Shown piece by piece: positions 50,448 through 62,826 of a stretch of 64,000 bases of DNA. How positions within the stretch are numbered: the stretch's first letter is position 1; each line of letters opens with the position of its first letter. The stretch spans positions 16,796,447 to 16,860,446 of the forward strand of contig WMCF01000014.1 in the NCBI GenBank assembly GCA_009792885.1. Direction: 5' to 3'. Source of the DNA: Eremophila alpestris peregrina (lineage: Eukaryota; Chordata; Aves; Passeriformes; Alaudidae). Under the pieces are notes generated by a model. It was not told where the DNA came from. It ran no database searches and saw nothing but the letters and a program-made list of their open reading frames with translations. A program made the translations under genes and the position numbers.

Positions 50448-51071
50448 TGTTGGGATTTGTGCTGTTCTCCCCTGACTCTGTTATAATGGTTTATTCCTGT
50501 TCCCCCTATGTTTTTCCTGTATTAGTTTACCCTGGTCCACCCTCCAAGTTAACCCCTCCCAAGGACAGCCCTCAAGGCAGTGTGTCAGTCTCTTAACCAC
50601 TCCTAGAGCTCCCTGTCAGTCACCCGAGGCCACCCCTTTCCTGCTGGAAAGTTCCCGGAAGGGCGTTGAGTGATTGGCTGTGGAGCCCTGGTTCCACCCG
50701 TCATTATCCCCGGTTGGAAAGTTGTACTGTCAGTTCTGTTCAGTTCCCCGCCCCGGTTAACCCTCATTGGATAGTCCAAGTTCTCCTCCCCTTTCCCCGC
50801 CCCTGTTTATAAGCTCATGCACGAGCCAGTTCAGGGCTCTCCTGAGCAGGTCGCGGTTCGAGTTAACTGGGCTCTTTCAAGCTCCAATAAAGCCTGGATT
50901 TAGACCCTCAGGAGAGTCAGTCTCTTACTCCGGTGGCTGCGTCGTGGTTTTCCTGCCTCTGAGTACTCCCACGATCTGGGGTGCTTCATGAACTCGCCGA
51001 TTGCTGCTGTGGCGCTACCTCACAGCCAGGCTTGCCTGAGGGAGACCCCCGGGCAGAGAGGGACCACTGCA
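50448..51071 (+). mobile_element. Complete solo LTR with a 6-bp target duplication
   Basis: A 624-bp element from TGTTGGGATT to CACTGCA, flanked by the direct repeat AGCATA (50442-50447 and 51072-51077). It has a CCAAT-type box (CATTGGAT near 50764), TATA-like TTTATAAG (50806-50813) and AATAAA (50886-50891), so U3, R and U5 all run on +. There is no internal retroviral sequence, as expected after LTR-LTR recombination. Six-base duplications are typical of alpha/betaretrovirus-like (ERVK-type) elements; the class is inferred from that alone. Open frames inside are not genes. Confidence 0.85.
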
Positions 51072-51077
51072 AGCATA

Positions 51078-53433
51078 TGCTGTGAGTTGTGTTGAGAAGT
51101 GTCCGTCTACAAAAAGCTTGAAGTGTTCTGGGACAATCTGTGTGCAAAAAAGATAGTTTGAAGTCCATTTTATTAATTACGCAAGTTCAAAGAACTTATC
51201 TCAACCATTTCCAGGTGAGAATGGTATCTCTAACATCCTATATATTGTCCTAGCTGATGAATTATTGATTGTAAATTGTCAATAGTTGTCATATCATCTC
51301 TCTTTTTAACTCTACTTTTTTGTTTTGTTTCATCTCAGATGTCAGACTATGCATCTTACTCCAGCATTGGGCAGCATCTAATACCCAAAGCCTTTTTGGT
51401 CTCATGGGAGTGAAGGTCCATCCTGCTGTTGATCACACAGGGCAGGTCTCAGGTCCATCTGAATGCCTATTGTTATGCATCTCAACCCTCTGGCTGTTAA
51501 CGCCTAAGAAAGTTATAGGTTACAATCTTTAATTACCAATTATTACATAATTTTTACAAGTAACTGAGATACACCACTAATACCAGGAAACCCACTCACA
51601 TTATCTGTCATCAGATCCCACTCTGCTTCAATTTACTTCCCTATTGCATTTCTTCAACTAGGATTTTAATCTCTAGGAAGACAGCACTAATCATACTTTC
51701 CATTTTATAAGCCATTCATAATTTTGAGTACCTCTACTAATTAATTAAATAATATTGATGTCCAGAATGGATACACTGACAGAGAACAAGTAATATGTAA
51801 TTTCTGATTAGCAAACCCCGTTTAAAATGGCTCAAGTATTAATTCTAAATAAAGTCTTTTTTTTTTTCTTTTTCCCACAATGTAGGCCCATATTTTTAAG
51901 AAGACTTCAGAAACAGTATTTTTCTCTTGGACGTGCAGGGCATAATTTCAACAAAATAATTTTTATTTTCAGAAACTTTATGCACTTCATTATGTGCATT
52001 GCACAATATGTGCCCAACCAGTCTGTCAGGTTTTCAGTCTATTTTCTTTACAATGGCATGCAACAGGTGTTGTGCAGGACCACGCAGAGAATTATAAAGA
52101 AGCAAAATCAGACAACAAAAACTGTAGCTTCCTGTAGAAAACTAAGTTTCCTGAACTTCTAAGGATTGGTGTAGACACTTTAAAATATAAGTGAAACTCT
52201 TGTGGGTAATAGGTTCTTGATTGCTTGTCTCACAAGGAAGTTTCATTTGATAGATGATCTGTTGTTTTGTAAATAAGTCTTTGGTGGGCATTTCTACCTA
52301 TTCCAAAAGCAAAACAGGAATTAAAAAAACCCAAATCATAGCTAACAATACTTGCTGGAAAAGTCAAATGATTTCACAACAGTACAACATCTCTTGATGA
52401 CAGAAGATTGGCACAATGCACTAGTACCACTGTGAGCAATCTGATCCTAAATCCACCAAGTATAATGTGAATCTCTGTCCTTTTAGAAGCCATTATTTAG
52501 GGTCTCTAGCTGGAGCATAGTTTCAGGCATGAATTTGGTCTCTGGATGTGGAAACTGCAGAAAAGTATCCCCAGATTTGCTATAGATTGAAAGGAAGAAT
52601 TTCACAGTAAAATGACAGAAAAATATTTTGTTTCAAAAAGCCCGTACCTAGAAAGAGAACAGAAACACTTATGACGTATTTGATAACACATGTTTAATAT
52701 CACATGCTGTCTGATGCTTCTTCTTGTTTTTCTGTTTTTCAAAATTCCATCTCCCTGAGGGTTAGTTAGAAATTTAGTGTGACTTTTTAAAACAGATCTT
52801 AAATAAGGCTGGTTACAAATTTCAGCACAGTTATCATTGCACAAAGCCTATCTCTGCAATTCACAAAAGTGTTGTATATCTTGGTTTTGGCTCTGAGTCA
52901 CAAACTCAATTCTTAGAATCTTGGAAGCCAAATCACAGAATATAAACAAACATTCTGCTTCTTCTGTGTACAGTAGTTTCTCAGAAGGATAAATGTCACA
53001 AATTATGTTGGAAGGATATGTACATCTTCTTGTTATACACATGGGTGTGACCAGAAAATAAGGGGACTAAATCAAATCCCATTCTTGCTGCTGAAGTAAT
53101 TGACAATATTCCTGATGACCTGGAAACATTTGGGTCTGAATAAATGAGTGGCCCTCTGACATTAAGTTTAGCAGACTAGTGCAAAACATAGTTTTGAAGT
53201 GCACCCAGTGCAGAAACAGGAGCTTCTGTACTCACTACTTCAACTCACTGATCTGATATCACTATAAAAAACTACTTGATCATGTAGATTTTTATAGGCA
53301 CCTGGAGTAACAACACCATCCCTGGCAATTTTCTGTTGTTTACTAGAGGAAAAGGACTGTGGTCTATTTACTATTTGAACATCCTATTTGAAGTAATTTG
53401 AAAATGTGGGCATTTAAAGCTCACCTCAAAATT
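51078..53433. other. Intergenic sequence, no gene supported
   Basis: AT-rich with short chance frames only. Confidence 0.6.
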
Positions 53434-53699
53434 TAGGATGAGAGGCCAAGTCCACAAGTTGTGTTAGGAGAGATTTAAATTGGATATTAGGAAAAATTTC
53501 TTCACCAAAAGGGTTCTGAAGCACTGGAACGGCCTGTTGAGGGAAGTGATTGAGTCACCATGGAGGCATTTAAAAAAATGTGCAGATGTAGCACTTAGAG
53601 ACATGGTTTAGTAGTGGACTTTGCAGTATTAGGTTTATGGTTGGAGTCAATGATCTTAAGGGTCTTTCCTAACTTAAATAATTCTATCATTCTATGATA
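53434..53699 (+). mobile_element. CR1 LINE 3' end
   Basis: Sense-strand CR1 3' part with AAAAATTTCTTCACC, CTGAAGCACTGGAACG and the 3' terminal repeat ATTCTATCATTCTATGAT near 53681-53698. The coding frame is broken. Confidence 0.88.
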
Positions 53700-54388
53700 T
53701 TTGAACAGAAGTAATTGTGGAGAACATCTACAAGAAACATTACTAGCTTTCAGTTAAACAAAATTTATCATGGGGAGTTACTTCTAGGAAGATAGTCTAT
53801 GAGAGTCCAATAACTTGTGGAATCCATTTTATCTTGTTGTCCCACTGGTTTGATTGTCCTTTCATAGCACTGACAAGAATTTATGGAGATAGAATGTTGG
53901 CAGGAGGGGAAAGAGAACCAAGTCCTGCATATCAGACCTCACTTGGCAGTAAATCTTGGCACGACACTTAACTAGGAGATTAAAGGAATGAATACGTCTC
54001 TCCCCCCCTACTATCTAGAAAATGTAAAGGACATTAGGCATTATTATTATAAGTTATAAGGTATTCAAAATGTAACCTTTTCAAGAGCTTGTTATGTATG
54101 GGATGCTGGGTTTGAAACCAGAATTCAATTCTAAAGGAAGACTTCTGAAGTCTGCCTTAGAAAACTTCTAAATTATGGATGAAAACTGACAGAATCGGAT
54201 GAATTGCACAGCAATTCCTCACCCCAAAAACCAAGAAAAATTTCCCATGCTTGCAGAGAGATGAGTCTATCCCTGTCCTTATTTGCTTCTATATCTTAGT
54301 CTACATTTTAGAGTATTTCTGCACTAAAAATCTTCATTGAATTCAGCCATATTGGTCAGAAGTATGATGATTGCATTAGTTGTTAATG

Positions 54389-54481
54389 AGATAGATAGAC
54401 AGACATATAGATAGACAGACATATAGATAGACAGACATATAGATAGACAGACATATAGATAGATAGACAGATAGATAGATG
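54389..54481 (+). repeat. GATA/GACA minisatellite
   Basis: A higher-order unit of 16 bp (AGACAGACATATAGAT) is repeated about four times and grades into simple GATA/GACA units at both ends. Confidence 0.9.
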
Positions 54482-57400
54482 CATAATATATATAGTTTTA
54501 TTATCACAGCAGGACATGGAAAAGGTTGTACTGACAAAGATAACAGTCCTATTTCTGCAGTCATGTCCCTCTTAAGTGCATTTTGTACAATGTATAATGT
54601 TTCAGCCTGCTAGAAAAGTGATTTCAAGCAGATGCTTCCTGAGCTTTCTGGCCTCATCTACAATCAAATTTCCTAGCAAGAATTTTTATTATTCCAGACA
54701 GAAGCTAAAGATAAGGGCTGTCTATTTTCATGTTCCCTTTTAAAATGTTACTCTTAATTTTAATCAACTTAATTAATTTCCTTAAATTGCTTCTAGTTCA
54801 TACATGACTCTTGAAGGAAAATGCAGCATAAAAATTATAGTCATTGTCTTCTGTGGACCCCATGCACAATTGCATATTTTACCCCTCTTCATTTGATTTT
54901 TAAAAGAACCTATGCAGCATTTTATAATTAAAACTAATGTTAATTGTTTATTGACAAAGTCTCTCAAACCCCAAATTATGAGAATAGTAAGTTCAAGAAA
55001 AAGCCCACTGCAGTCTTGCTGTTAACAACACATACCAACATAGCTTAAGACTTTCACTAACATTACAAGTTTCATTCAGCATATACTATCCTGTAAATCA
55101 TCATTGCTCCTCCAGTTCTTAGCATTGTACAAAATCACCTCATCTGAATGAGTTGCATGACTTTAATTTTTCTTCTTTATAACTGATGTTTTTCTTGTTT
55201 AGAATTTTAAATTAAATCTGCTTAAGGACTGAAATGCCTTATAACAATCTACACTGAGAATTTGCTTAGATGAGAAGTTAATTAAAAGTCACTTTGAAGA
55301 GAGACTAGATCACATTTTCTAAGCTAGGTTACCTCTCTGTAAATCTAAGGACTTGATCCACAAAATATTTATTATTATGGGAACAGCATATAATTTAATA
55401 TAATACAATAATGATGATATGTAATAGAATAATCCATATTGATGAATGTGTGCAAGTATAGACACATATATTAAACTTGCCATCATAAAGTGTGGGTCAC
55501 ACAGTCAGCCCCACATCCACATGTGTAACCAAAAGAAGGAACTCAATGGAATGCTGTTTACAACTAATATTTTTCATTGTTCTCTTTGAGGTAAGCAAAA
55601 AGTGAAAATGTGCCTCAACAAAATGGTGCAGTTTTGCTTTAATAATCTAACCCGAGGTCCAAAACCATCTTTGACTGAAAAAGATGAATAATAGCCATTA
55701 GATCTTTTTCCAAACAACTGAACAGACTAGCAGCTCAAAAATCTGGAAATTGTTAAACATGTAAATACCACTCGGCTCCCTCCTTGGGATATTAAAATAA
55801 TAAAAATAATAGAGAATAATTTGAACTAAGTCATCTGTTGTCCTATGTTCTGGGATCTACAAGATGTGGCAATAACAGATGATACAATAACATAACGTTC
55901 TTAGAAGAAATCTACATTTGGAAATAATTTGTTAAACTGAATTTTGCACTGAAAAGCAAGAGCACCACAATTTTCAATGATGCATTAAAAATATGCTAGT
56001 AGTAGTAAGATTAAGGCAATATTTAATGCCTTCTGGAGGCATTATTATTTTCATACGGTGCAATACCTTTCACTCAATTATGATATACTGTAATACTGGT
56101 TGCTATGGTAACTGTGCTTTCCTTAATTTATTGCATTACAGCCCTCTCAATAATATACAATTTTAAATAATGAAGATTAGATACTGTTTATACACCGCAG
56201 TAGTTCAGTACAGAATAGAGAGGCTTATAGTACTCCAAACAAATGGGAGCTGGATTAAACTTTTAGTATCATTTATATCCATTGTTATAGAAGACCACTA
56301 ATAAGCCTTAGAAATCAAATAATCCTTGCATTATTTGCAGTGTAAATACTGTTAACACTGAATGCAATGTAGCTAAAGCTGCTGAGTGCAGCAGTTGCCC
56401 TCTGTCAGGGTGCACACCAGGAGCAGTTAAATTTTCTTATTCAACAAAGCCGTTGGAGTAATAGGGAGCCTCTGCCCAAAACACAGGCCACATGCACGGC
56501 TGGACATGTGGACAGATGCTTAGCTGTGTGGGTGGAGAGATTTCTCTGGGAGCTTAACACAAACGCAGGGGTTGGGCATTGCTCAGGACCGTGCATGTGC
56601 TCAGGAGAAAATAAGCAGCCTAAATAACAGACAACACTATCCGGAGACAGCTGGAAGGAAACACTAGGTACAGTGAGTGGAAGGACAGACTTTTTCAAAG
56701 TTGCATTTTCTGCTTTTTACAGGTGCGTATGCAAAAATCCAAAAGAACAAAAAACTTAGTTCCATGGGCCTCAGAAATAAGAATCATTAGCCAGCCAAAA
56801 AACCTCTAGCCCAAAAATCTATGTAACCTTCTACCCAATAATCAGCTCCTCAAGAGTGACAAATTTTCATGGCTTAAAGAATGTACGCTTTTTTTCCTAA
56901 AGCCCAATAACTCTGCCGCAATGCATCAGTACTTCAACATTTTTTTGACAGAGGATCAGGCTTTGCTACGTTAGTGCTAAGCTGTGCCTTTCCCTTTTCT
57001 CTTAGTCAAAGAAAGTGGATAGTTCTGAGCCCATGCCAATGTTTCTAAATACAGAATGATATTTAGAAAGATTTCTGATCAAATTGACACATCTGAAATT
57101 CATGCAAGTTATTGATTTTAGACTGGGTATCAATAGAAGAATATGGCATAAACAGAGATGAGTGACAATTTTATGGCCACATTACATAAATTTAAAAAAA
57201 AAATCACCCTGAATTGGCCCACTAAGGTCCAATTTTAAACAATCTCTCTGCTGCTTGAGCCTATAAATAGCTGGCAAAATATTGAATTATTTAGAAATTC
57301 TTTATTATTAAGGCCATTCATTTCATCTATTTTGGATTTCATGATGGCTATTGGACTTTGGATATGACTGCATGTGACATTTCTGGAGAAAATAACAATA

Positions 57401-57757
57401 TTTTGTTAAGAAAAAAACACTAATTTCTAACTCAATGTGCACATGAAATTGGTTAGTAACCCCCATTAGCTACATTATGTTTGGAACTACTACTCCATAA
57501 AAAAAAGGTATGATAAATCAGCATTTGCTGTTTAGACCAACTTATTTGTAATCAATGTAATTTAGATGAAACTGTCAGGGTTTCTTGTCCATGAATTCTT
57601 TAAAATAGGATAAATAAAATGTCATTTGCAAAACTACCTTCTTCAAGCTTTATTGTTGCTGCCACCACAAGCTCCAGAGCTCCTGCCTGCAAACATTATT
57701 GGAAAATAACAATTGACTCTATGGACAGAATTTATGCACTACTTTGTTTTCATTCTT

Positions 57758-57851
57758 GCACCAAAATTTGGACCCTTGGATCTTTTATTTGCAAATTGCA
57801 TAATGCACCAAAATTTGGACCCTTGAATCTTTTATTTTCAAATTGTGTAAT
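57758..57851 (+). repeat. 47-bp tandem duplication
   Basis: Two adjacent copies (57758-57804, 57805-57851), each starting GCACCAAAATTTGGACCC, with a handful of differences. Confidence 0.9.
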
Positions 57852-58552
57852 CTTAAATATAAGATTATTTTACAAGAGTCTGTCATGACTTCCATGTAAA
57901 CAAGAGAGAGACTTAAAAGGAAGGCAATTTGCTCAACCTAACTTTATCATCCCAGGTACATGATATTGTAATAACGGCATCATTATTACTCCCAAAACAA
58001 TAATAGTCAGTTCTGAAATTGAACCAGGCAGCCTGGTTTTGTTGGGTGCGTGTATAAAAAACATAAAAGAGACAAGCCTTGCCACGGGCTTCCTACAAAT
58101 AGCAGAAGGAAGAGAAATTAAAGTGGTTGCCTGTGGTACACTATGTTTAGAGTCCTCCAAACTCTAAATCAGAGGGTAAATTTTGTATACAATTGTACAA
58201 AAGTTTTCTTCCTTATATGAAAATTGACGTATTTCTTAGCAAGGCATTGTTTCTATATGAGCAGAGCAGTTTGTCAGTAGGTCAGAAGCACAGGTGCAAT
58301 TGTTCACACTACAAAACGGTTTTGTGAAAATATCTTGCTCAGCTGGATTGGGGGCATTAGACACTCTAGGCACTCAGCTTCAGTTAAAGCAGCTGTACCC
58401 TTTGCATGGTGGGCTGCCATAATTTTCAATGGCACAGCTGTGAGGGGAAGCAAGCTGTGCTGGGGGTGTTGGGGTAGGAATTTCATAAAAAGGTTTTGTT
58501 GCCCAGGGAACTGCAGTGTTAAACTGCATCCTCAGTTTATACATATATAAAT

Positions 58553-58575
58553 GTAGGTAGGTAGGTATGTATATA
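58553..58575 (+). repeat. Short GTAG microsatellite
   Basis: About four GTAG units followed by GTAT/ATAC alternation. Confidence 0.7.
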
Positions 58576-59467
58576 CATGTATTTTTTTAAATGCCTTCAA
58601 CACAGAACAGAATTTTTCTGCTGGTGTAATCACATAAGCTCTCCCAAAGACTTAACCTGAATTGGCTGCGACCACAGCAGGGTTTCTCTTTAGCAAAGCT
58701 GTATTGGCCACAATGTGTGATTTTTTTTTATTAAACAAAAATACAGTCTTCTTACACTAACACAGTGTCATAGGCTTCTGTTTGCACAGTCTCTTACTAA
58801 CAGGCATAAAACTATAGTATTTGATGGCAGCATGAAGCCAGATGGGGTATGAGCTGCTGGTCAACAAGGTTCAGATTTTAGTTAAGGAATATCTATGTAG
58901 CATCTTTGTTGGCATGTTGGCATATTGTAATATTGAGCAAACACCACATGCATACGGTGAGATTTTTTCTTGCTCTTGATGTGATTTCATGTTAAAGAAA
59001 AAGCCATTTAGTAAAGCAGAGATGCTGCCATATGTGGTACTTGCCCTGTGCTACTGGGATCCCAGATTCCTACAGGACACTTCCTGTTCCACCCAGACAC
59101 AAGTGCTGTGATGGTTCCTTTCGTTTGTAAAGATAAGAGTCTCCACCAATAGCCCCAATCTCTTCAAGGTATGAAGTAGGCCTGTATATTTTATTAACAT
59201 TAGATTAATAAAACAATAAAAAATGCTACGGGAAAGCTGAGTGATTTCTTCTCTAACACCTCTATTTGGGGACCCACACAGAAGACTGCAAGAGTAAAGT
59301 TAAGGGGCTTGTAGGCTTAGGTGCTAAGTATTATTACAAGGAGAGGCACCAACAAAGCTCAGCAGGATACCTCACCCCTTCCTTGCACTAGAGCCCCTAA
59401 CAATTTCATTTCATTACTTAACAGGAAGGGCTTGTTACTAAGATTAAGAAATTATTCTTATTTACCT

Positions 59468-60581
59468 TGTCATAGGTTTGTCCTGGCACCATGCTAGTGC
59501 ACCTATGAATATATATATATTTCCTAATAACTACTGTGGGATGTGATCAAGAACAGAGCAGAGCAGGCTTAAACCTTGAAGACAGAACAAAACTTTATTA
59601 AACTACAGACTAACAGAAATGAAAACCCTCTAGAACATTTCTCCTCTTCCCCCGGTTTCCACCCGTCCACACTCAGACTTACACACTTACTCATTCCCTT
59701 CTATTTTACTTTGCACCACTCAAAAAAAAAAAAAAAAGCTAATCTTCAATTCAGCAAGGGAGAGAGAAGTCTCTCTTGCACCATAGATCTCCCCACAGGA
59801 ATACACAGGTCCACCCTCCCGTGCTTCCATGTCACCCATGGCACCACCCCAGGAAGAAGTCTGCTAGGGTATCACTCTCCTTTCCATGTCCAGTGCTCTC
59901 ACCGCCGTCCATGGACCAAAACTGCATATAGGCCCCTTTAAGGATGCTTAGCCAAGTACCAAAAACCTAACCACTTCAGTCTCCCCCATTTTCCCCTGGG
60001 GCCAAGGGTTCTAAGAACAGAGATCTTCATCCTTGAAGACAGAGGGCACCACCACACCCTCTTCTTCTCTTCTCTGTTCATGCTACTCCTCCCATGGCAG
60101 TCACTGCCACAGTCTTTTGGCTCAAGCCAATGGCATCTGCCCAAACACAGTCCAGGAGAATTCAGGTTCGTCTGTGGCTAATATTATGCAAGAAAAGTCC
60201 AGCTTCACAGCCACTCCTCTTCATCTCCGCCCATCTAGGATTCTTTTCATTTTCCTTTAACATCTCAGTCCCAGGTTGTCTCTCTCTCTCTTAAACCACC
60301 AGCCAAAAGAAATCAATGTCTAGAAAAGGTTCTTTTACACTTAAGAAAAAGTTAAAAGTCCTCAGCTCCCAGCCAGGCTGCAAAATCGGCACATCCCCCA
60401 CAGATGAACACTCTCTCAGTCTGCCCAGCTCCCCCTCTCCACTGCCAGCTGCTTCCAAAGTACTAATATCTTCCTGGGGGGGGGGGGGGGGGGTAGAGAA
60501 GAACAGGAACAGAAGACATCTCCACCTTTCCCTCTCTGAATGGGACTCTAACGTAGCTCTTCCCCTCCCTTACCCCCCCCC

Positions 60582-60616
<35 letters not shown>

Positions 60617-60791
60617 CAACCCTGCGAGCTGGGGGGGAGAGATGTGTGCTCACCCTGCAGCCGGAACCAGAGAGAGAGAACTCCCCGGAAACCCTTGCTC
60701 CTTGTATTCTCAGAAGCGTGTCTAACCTCTCTAACTACTTCCTGGGGACTACAACTTCCTGGGAAACTCATTTCCCCCTCAAACCACGACA
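59468..60791 (-). mobile_element. Complete long solo LTR with a 5-bp target duplication (copy 1)
   Basis: A 1,324-bp element. Read on -, it begins TGTCGTGGTTTG and ends CCTATGACA, so the tips are the inverted pair TGTC/GACA. The direct repeat TACCT flanks it (59463-59467 and 60792-60796). An AATAAA on - lies at 59594-59599. It contains an 18-bp G run (60476-60493) and a C-rich run of 43 bp (60573-60615) on +. A related copy begins at 62827. Five-base duplications are typical of ERVL-type elements; the class is inferred. Frames inside it are not genes. Confidence 0.85.
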
Positions 60792-60856
60792 TACCTTAAT
60801 CAAGAGAACCAGCCTCTGGGATACAGTGACAACTTCTGGAATGCTCATACTATGTG

Positions 60857-61258
60857 TGTTCTGATGCCTTGGGAAGGCTGACCTGAAACAGAGGCTGGAC
60901 AGAGCTAGAGAATAAAACAGAAATGTATTGAAAGGCCATAGGATACACCTCGGGCAGGACAAGAACCTGACCAGGGGCTACACCCAAGGTGGACTTAAAA
61001 TAGTCAAAAAATGGATGCCCAGTTGTGAGGTCTCACACTTTCATAAGTTTTGGTCCATTTGTATATTGGGGTTTAATTGTCCAATTACAGCTCCAGGCTG
61101 TGAGGTCTCATCCTTCTTGTTTCTCCCTTCAGTCCACCATTGCTTATGCTTTTGGGTCTGACTCGGTGTCCTTGGTCTTCAGCAGGGAAAGCATTTGTTT
61201 TGCCTACCTACTCTGTGAAGAGAACTCACTAGCACTTAATATGAGGCTCAGAACTACA
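60857..61258 (-). mobile_element. Probable second LTR type on the - strand
   Basis: Read on -, a TATTTTAAG box (near 60997) is followed by a degenerate poly(A) signal (CAATACA near 60935), then a pyrimidine-rich U5-like part ending CAGAACA. The upstream part holds TGTGAGGTCTCA twice on + (near 61024 and 61099), possibly enhancer repeats. The boundaries are guesses and no target duplication was found. Confidence 0.4.
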
Positions 61259-62826
61259 TCTGAGGCAGCACAGAATTTGAAATACATAAAAGCTAAAACT
61301 TAAGGTATCAGTTCTTTTGAGACAAAATATCATGCTCCTGGCTCTAGAGCAAAAGAGTTTCCAAGCACCTTTGTGGCCCAAAAGATGATGCTAATCTCCT
61401 AGCTGTACCAGTGCTACAAAGGAAAACCATTCTCTGGCCCTGGGATTAACTAGTATGACATCTGGAGTGCTAACATTTCCTATCACCTCAAGCAGAGGAG
61501 CCACGTCCATCCAGAATATATCTCCTTCAGATCACCATGTAACCACAAAGCCTCAGTAAGGTTACAGTTTCAGGAATGGTCCCAGTGGGCAACTGCCTTG
61601 CTGCCCCAGACAGGAGGAAGACCAGTGAGTGCACTGTGAGCTGATGCTTCAGATTACCTAGTCTTTGGGCAGAGTAGCGATCAACTTGTGCCACAACCCT
61701 TACTAACAAATTGACAGTATCAAGAACCACAGAACAAGGCTTGGACTTGTGCACTGGCTCTGTTTTAGTTTAATAGTATAAACATAGACTTAGACTCTTC
61801 TGCATGCAAAAGGGGGTTAAATGAGTTCAAGGACAGATCCGACAAGCACTTGGAAGTTAGGTCTACTGAGGGCTGCTAAATAACCAAACTACATGAGCTA
61901 GAGAAAATCCCCTGAGCTAAAAAAAGCCAGAGATTAGAAGAACAGTCAAGAGATGTGTCATATATGGTTGTTCTGTTCTCACTCTTTCCTGGGAATCAAC
62001 TCAATTGCTAGTCTTGGAAACCACACAGACAGACCTTTGGTCCTCACCAGTAAAAATATTCTCATGCTCTCAGGAGTCACAGAAACTATGAGATCTGCAC
62101 TGAGCTCAGTTGTCTGAGACAATCTTTACACATATATGTAGACACATACAAATGTATTTGCTTTGAGTTTGGGTTTTTTTTAAGATCTTGTGCACTGCAC
62201 TGATACCATGAAATGTCAGGAGTGCTATGCTGTCACTGCAGCCTCAGCTGCAAGTGGTCTCAGAGGAAGATACCAGAGCAGACATTTTGTACCCAGCTGC
62301 AGTCCAGTGTCCAAAATCTGAGTCTGAGTTTCCTACACGTTAATTATGTAGAGAGTACACCAGGCTGTTTCACTTCTTTGCAACACAAGCTTTAGTTTGC
62401 AGGGTGCCTGGTACAGGAACTTTAAATTGAGATTAAGATCGGGAATTAGATATTTTGGTAGCACTGAGAAACAAGATACGAAAATGGACAGTGGAAGAAT
62501 GAAGATCCACTTGAAAAATTTTGTGGTGTAGGAGTTTTATTTCATTTGTCAAAACGCTATTCTTCCAGTCATTCCCCAAAGAAAAACCCCGTAACTATCT
62601 GATAACACAGGATTTATGCACCTTTCCCACTTTTGGTACCACGTGGCAGTTTTCAGAGATCCTTTCTCCCTGAAGACGGAAAATCAGTCTCAGGGAAAAG
62701 AACAGCAGCCGTATTGCCAGGCGTCAGGTATTTTCTCTCCCAGCAATGACAGTGCGAGGCAAAGGGCCCGTTTGGAGAAGCCCCTCCAGGGCTGGTGATC
62801 GAAGCAGCCCCGCGGGAGGGGAGGCT
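61259..62826. other. Sequence between LTRs, no gene supported
   Basis: Mostly AT-balanced sequence with a GC-richer part at 62640-62826. The base context at 62826 (read on -) shows no tRNA primer-binding site, so this is not the body of a provirus bounded by the two related LTRs. Confidence 0.55.

Larger units (their letters stand above)
53700..59462. other. Intergenic sequence, no gene supported
   Basis: AT-rich, with a GATA/GACA minisatellite at 54389, a 47-bp tandem duplication at 57758 and a short GTAG repeat at 58553. No coding signature was seen. Confidence 0.6.

Noticed and set aside
50840..50880. tRNA-like GGTTCGAG word
   Set aside because: It lies in the R region of the solo LTR; no cloverleaf can be drawn around it.
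54389..54481. CRISPR-like regular repeat
   Set aside because: Units are contiguous without unique spacers, in a vertebrate genome; it is a minisatellite.
60316..60864. 182-codon frame with a poly-Pro run
   Set aside because: Encoded by an LTR and its C homopolymer; antisense to the element.
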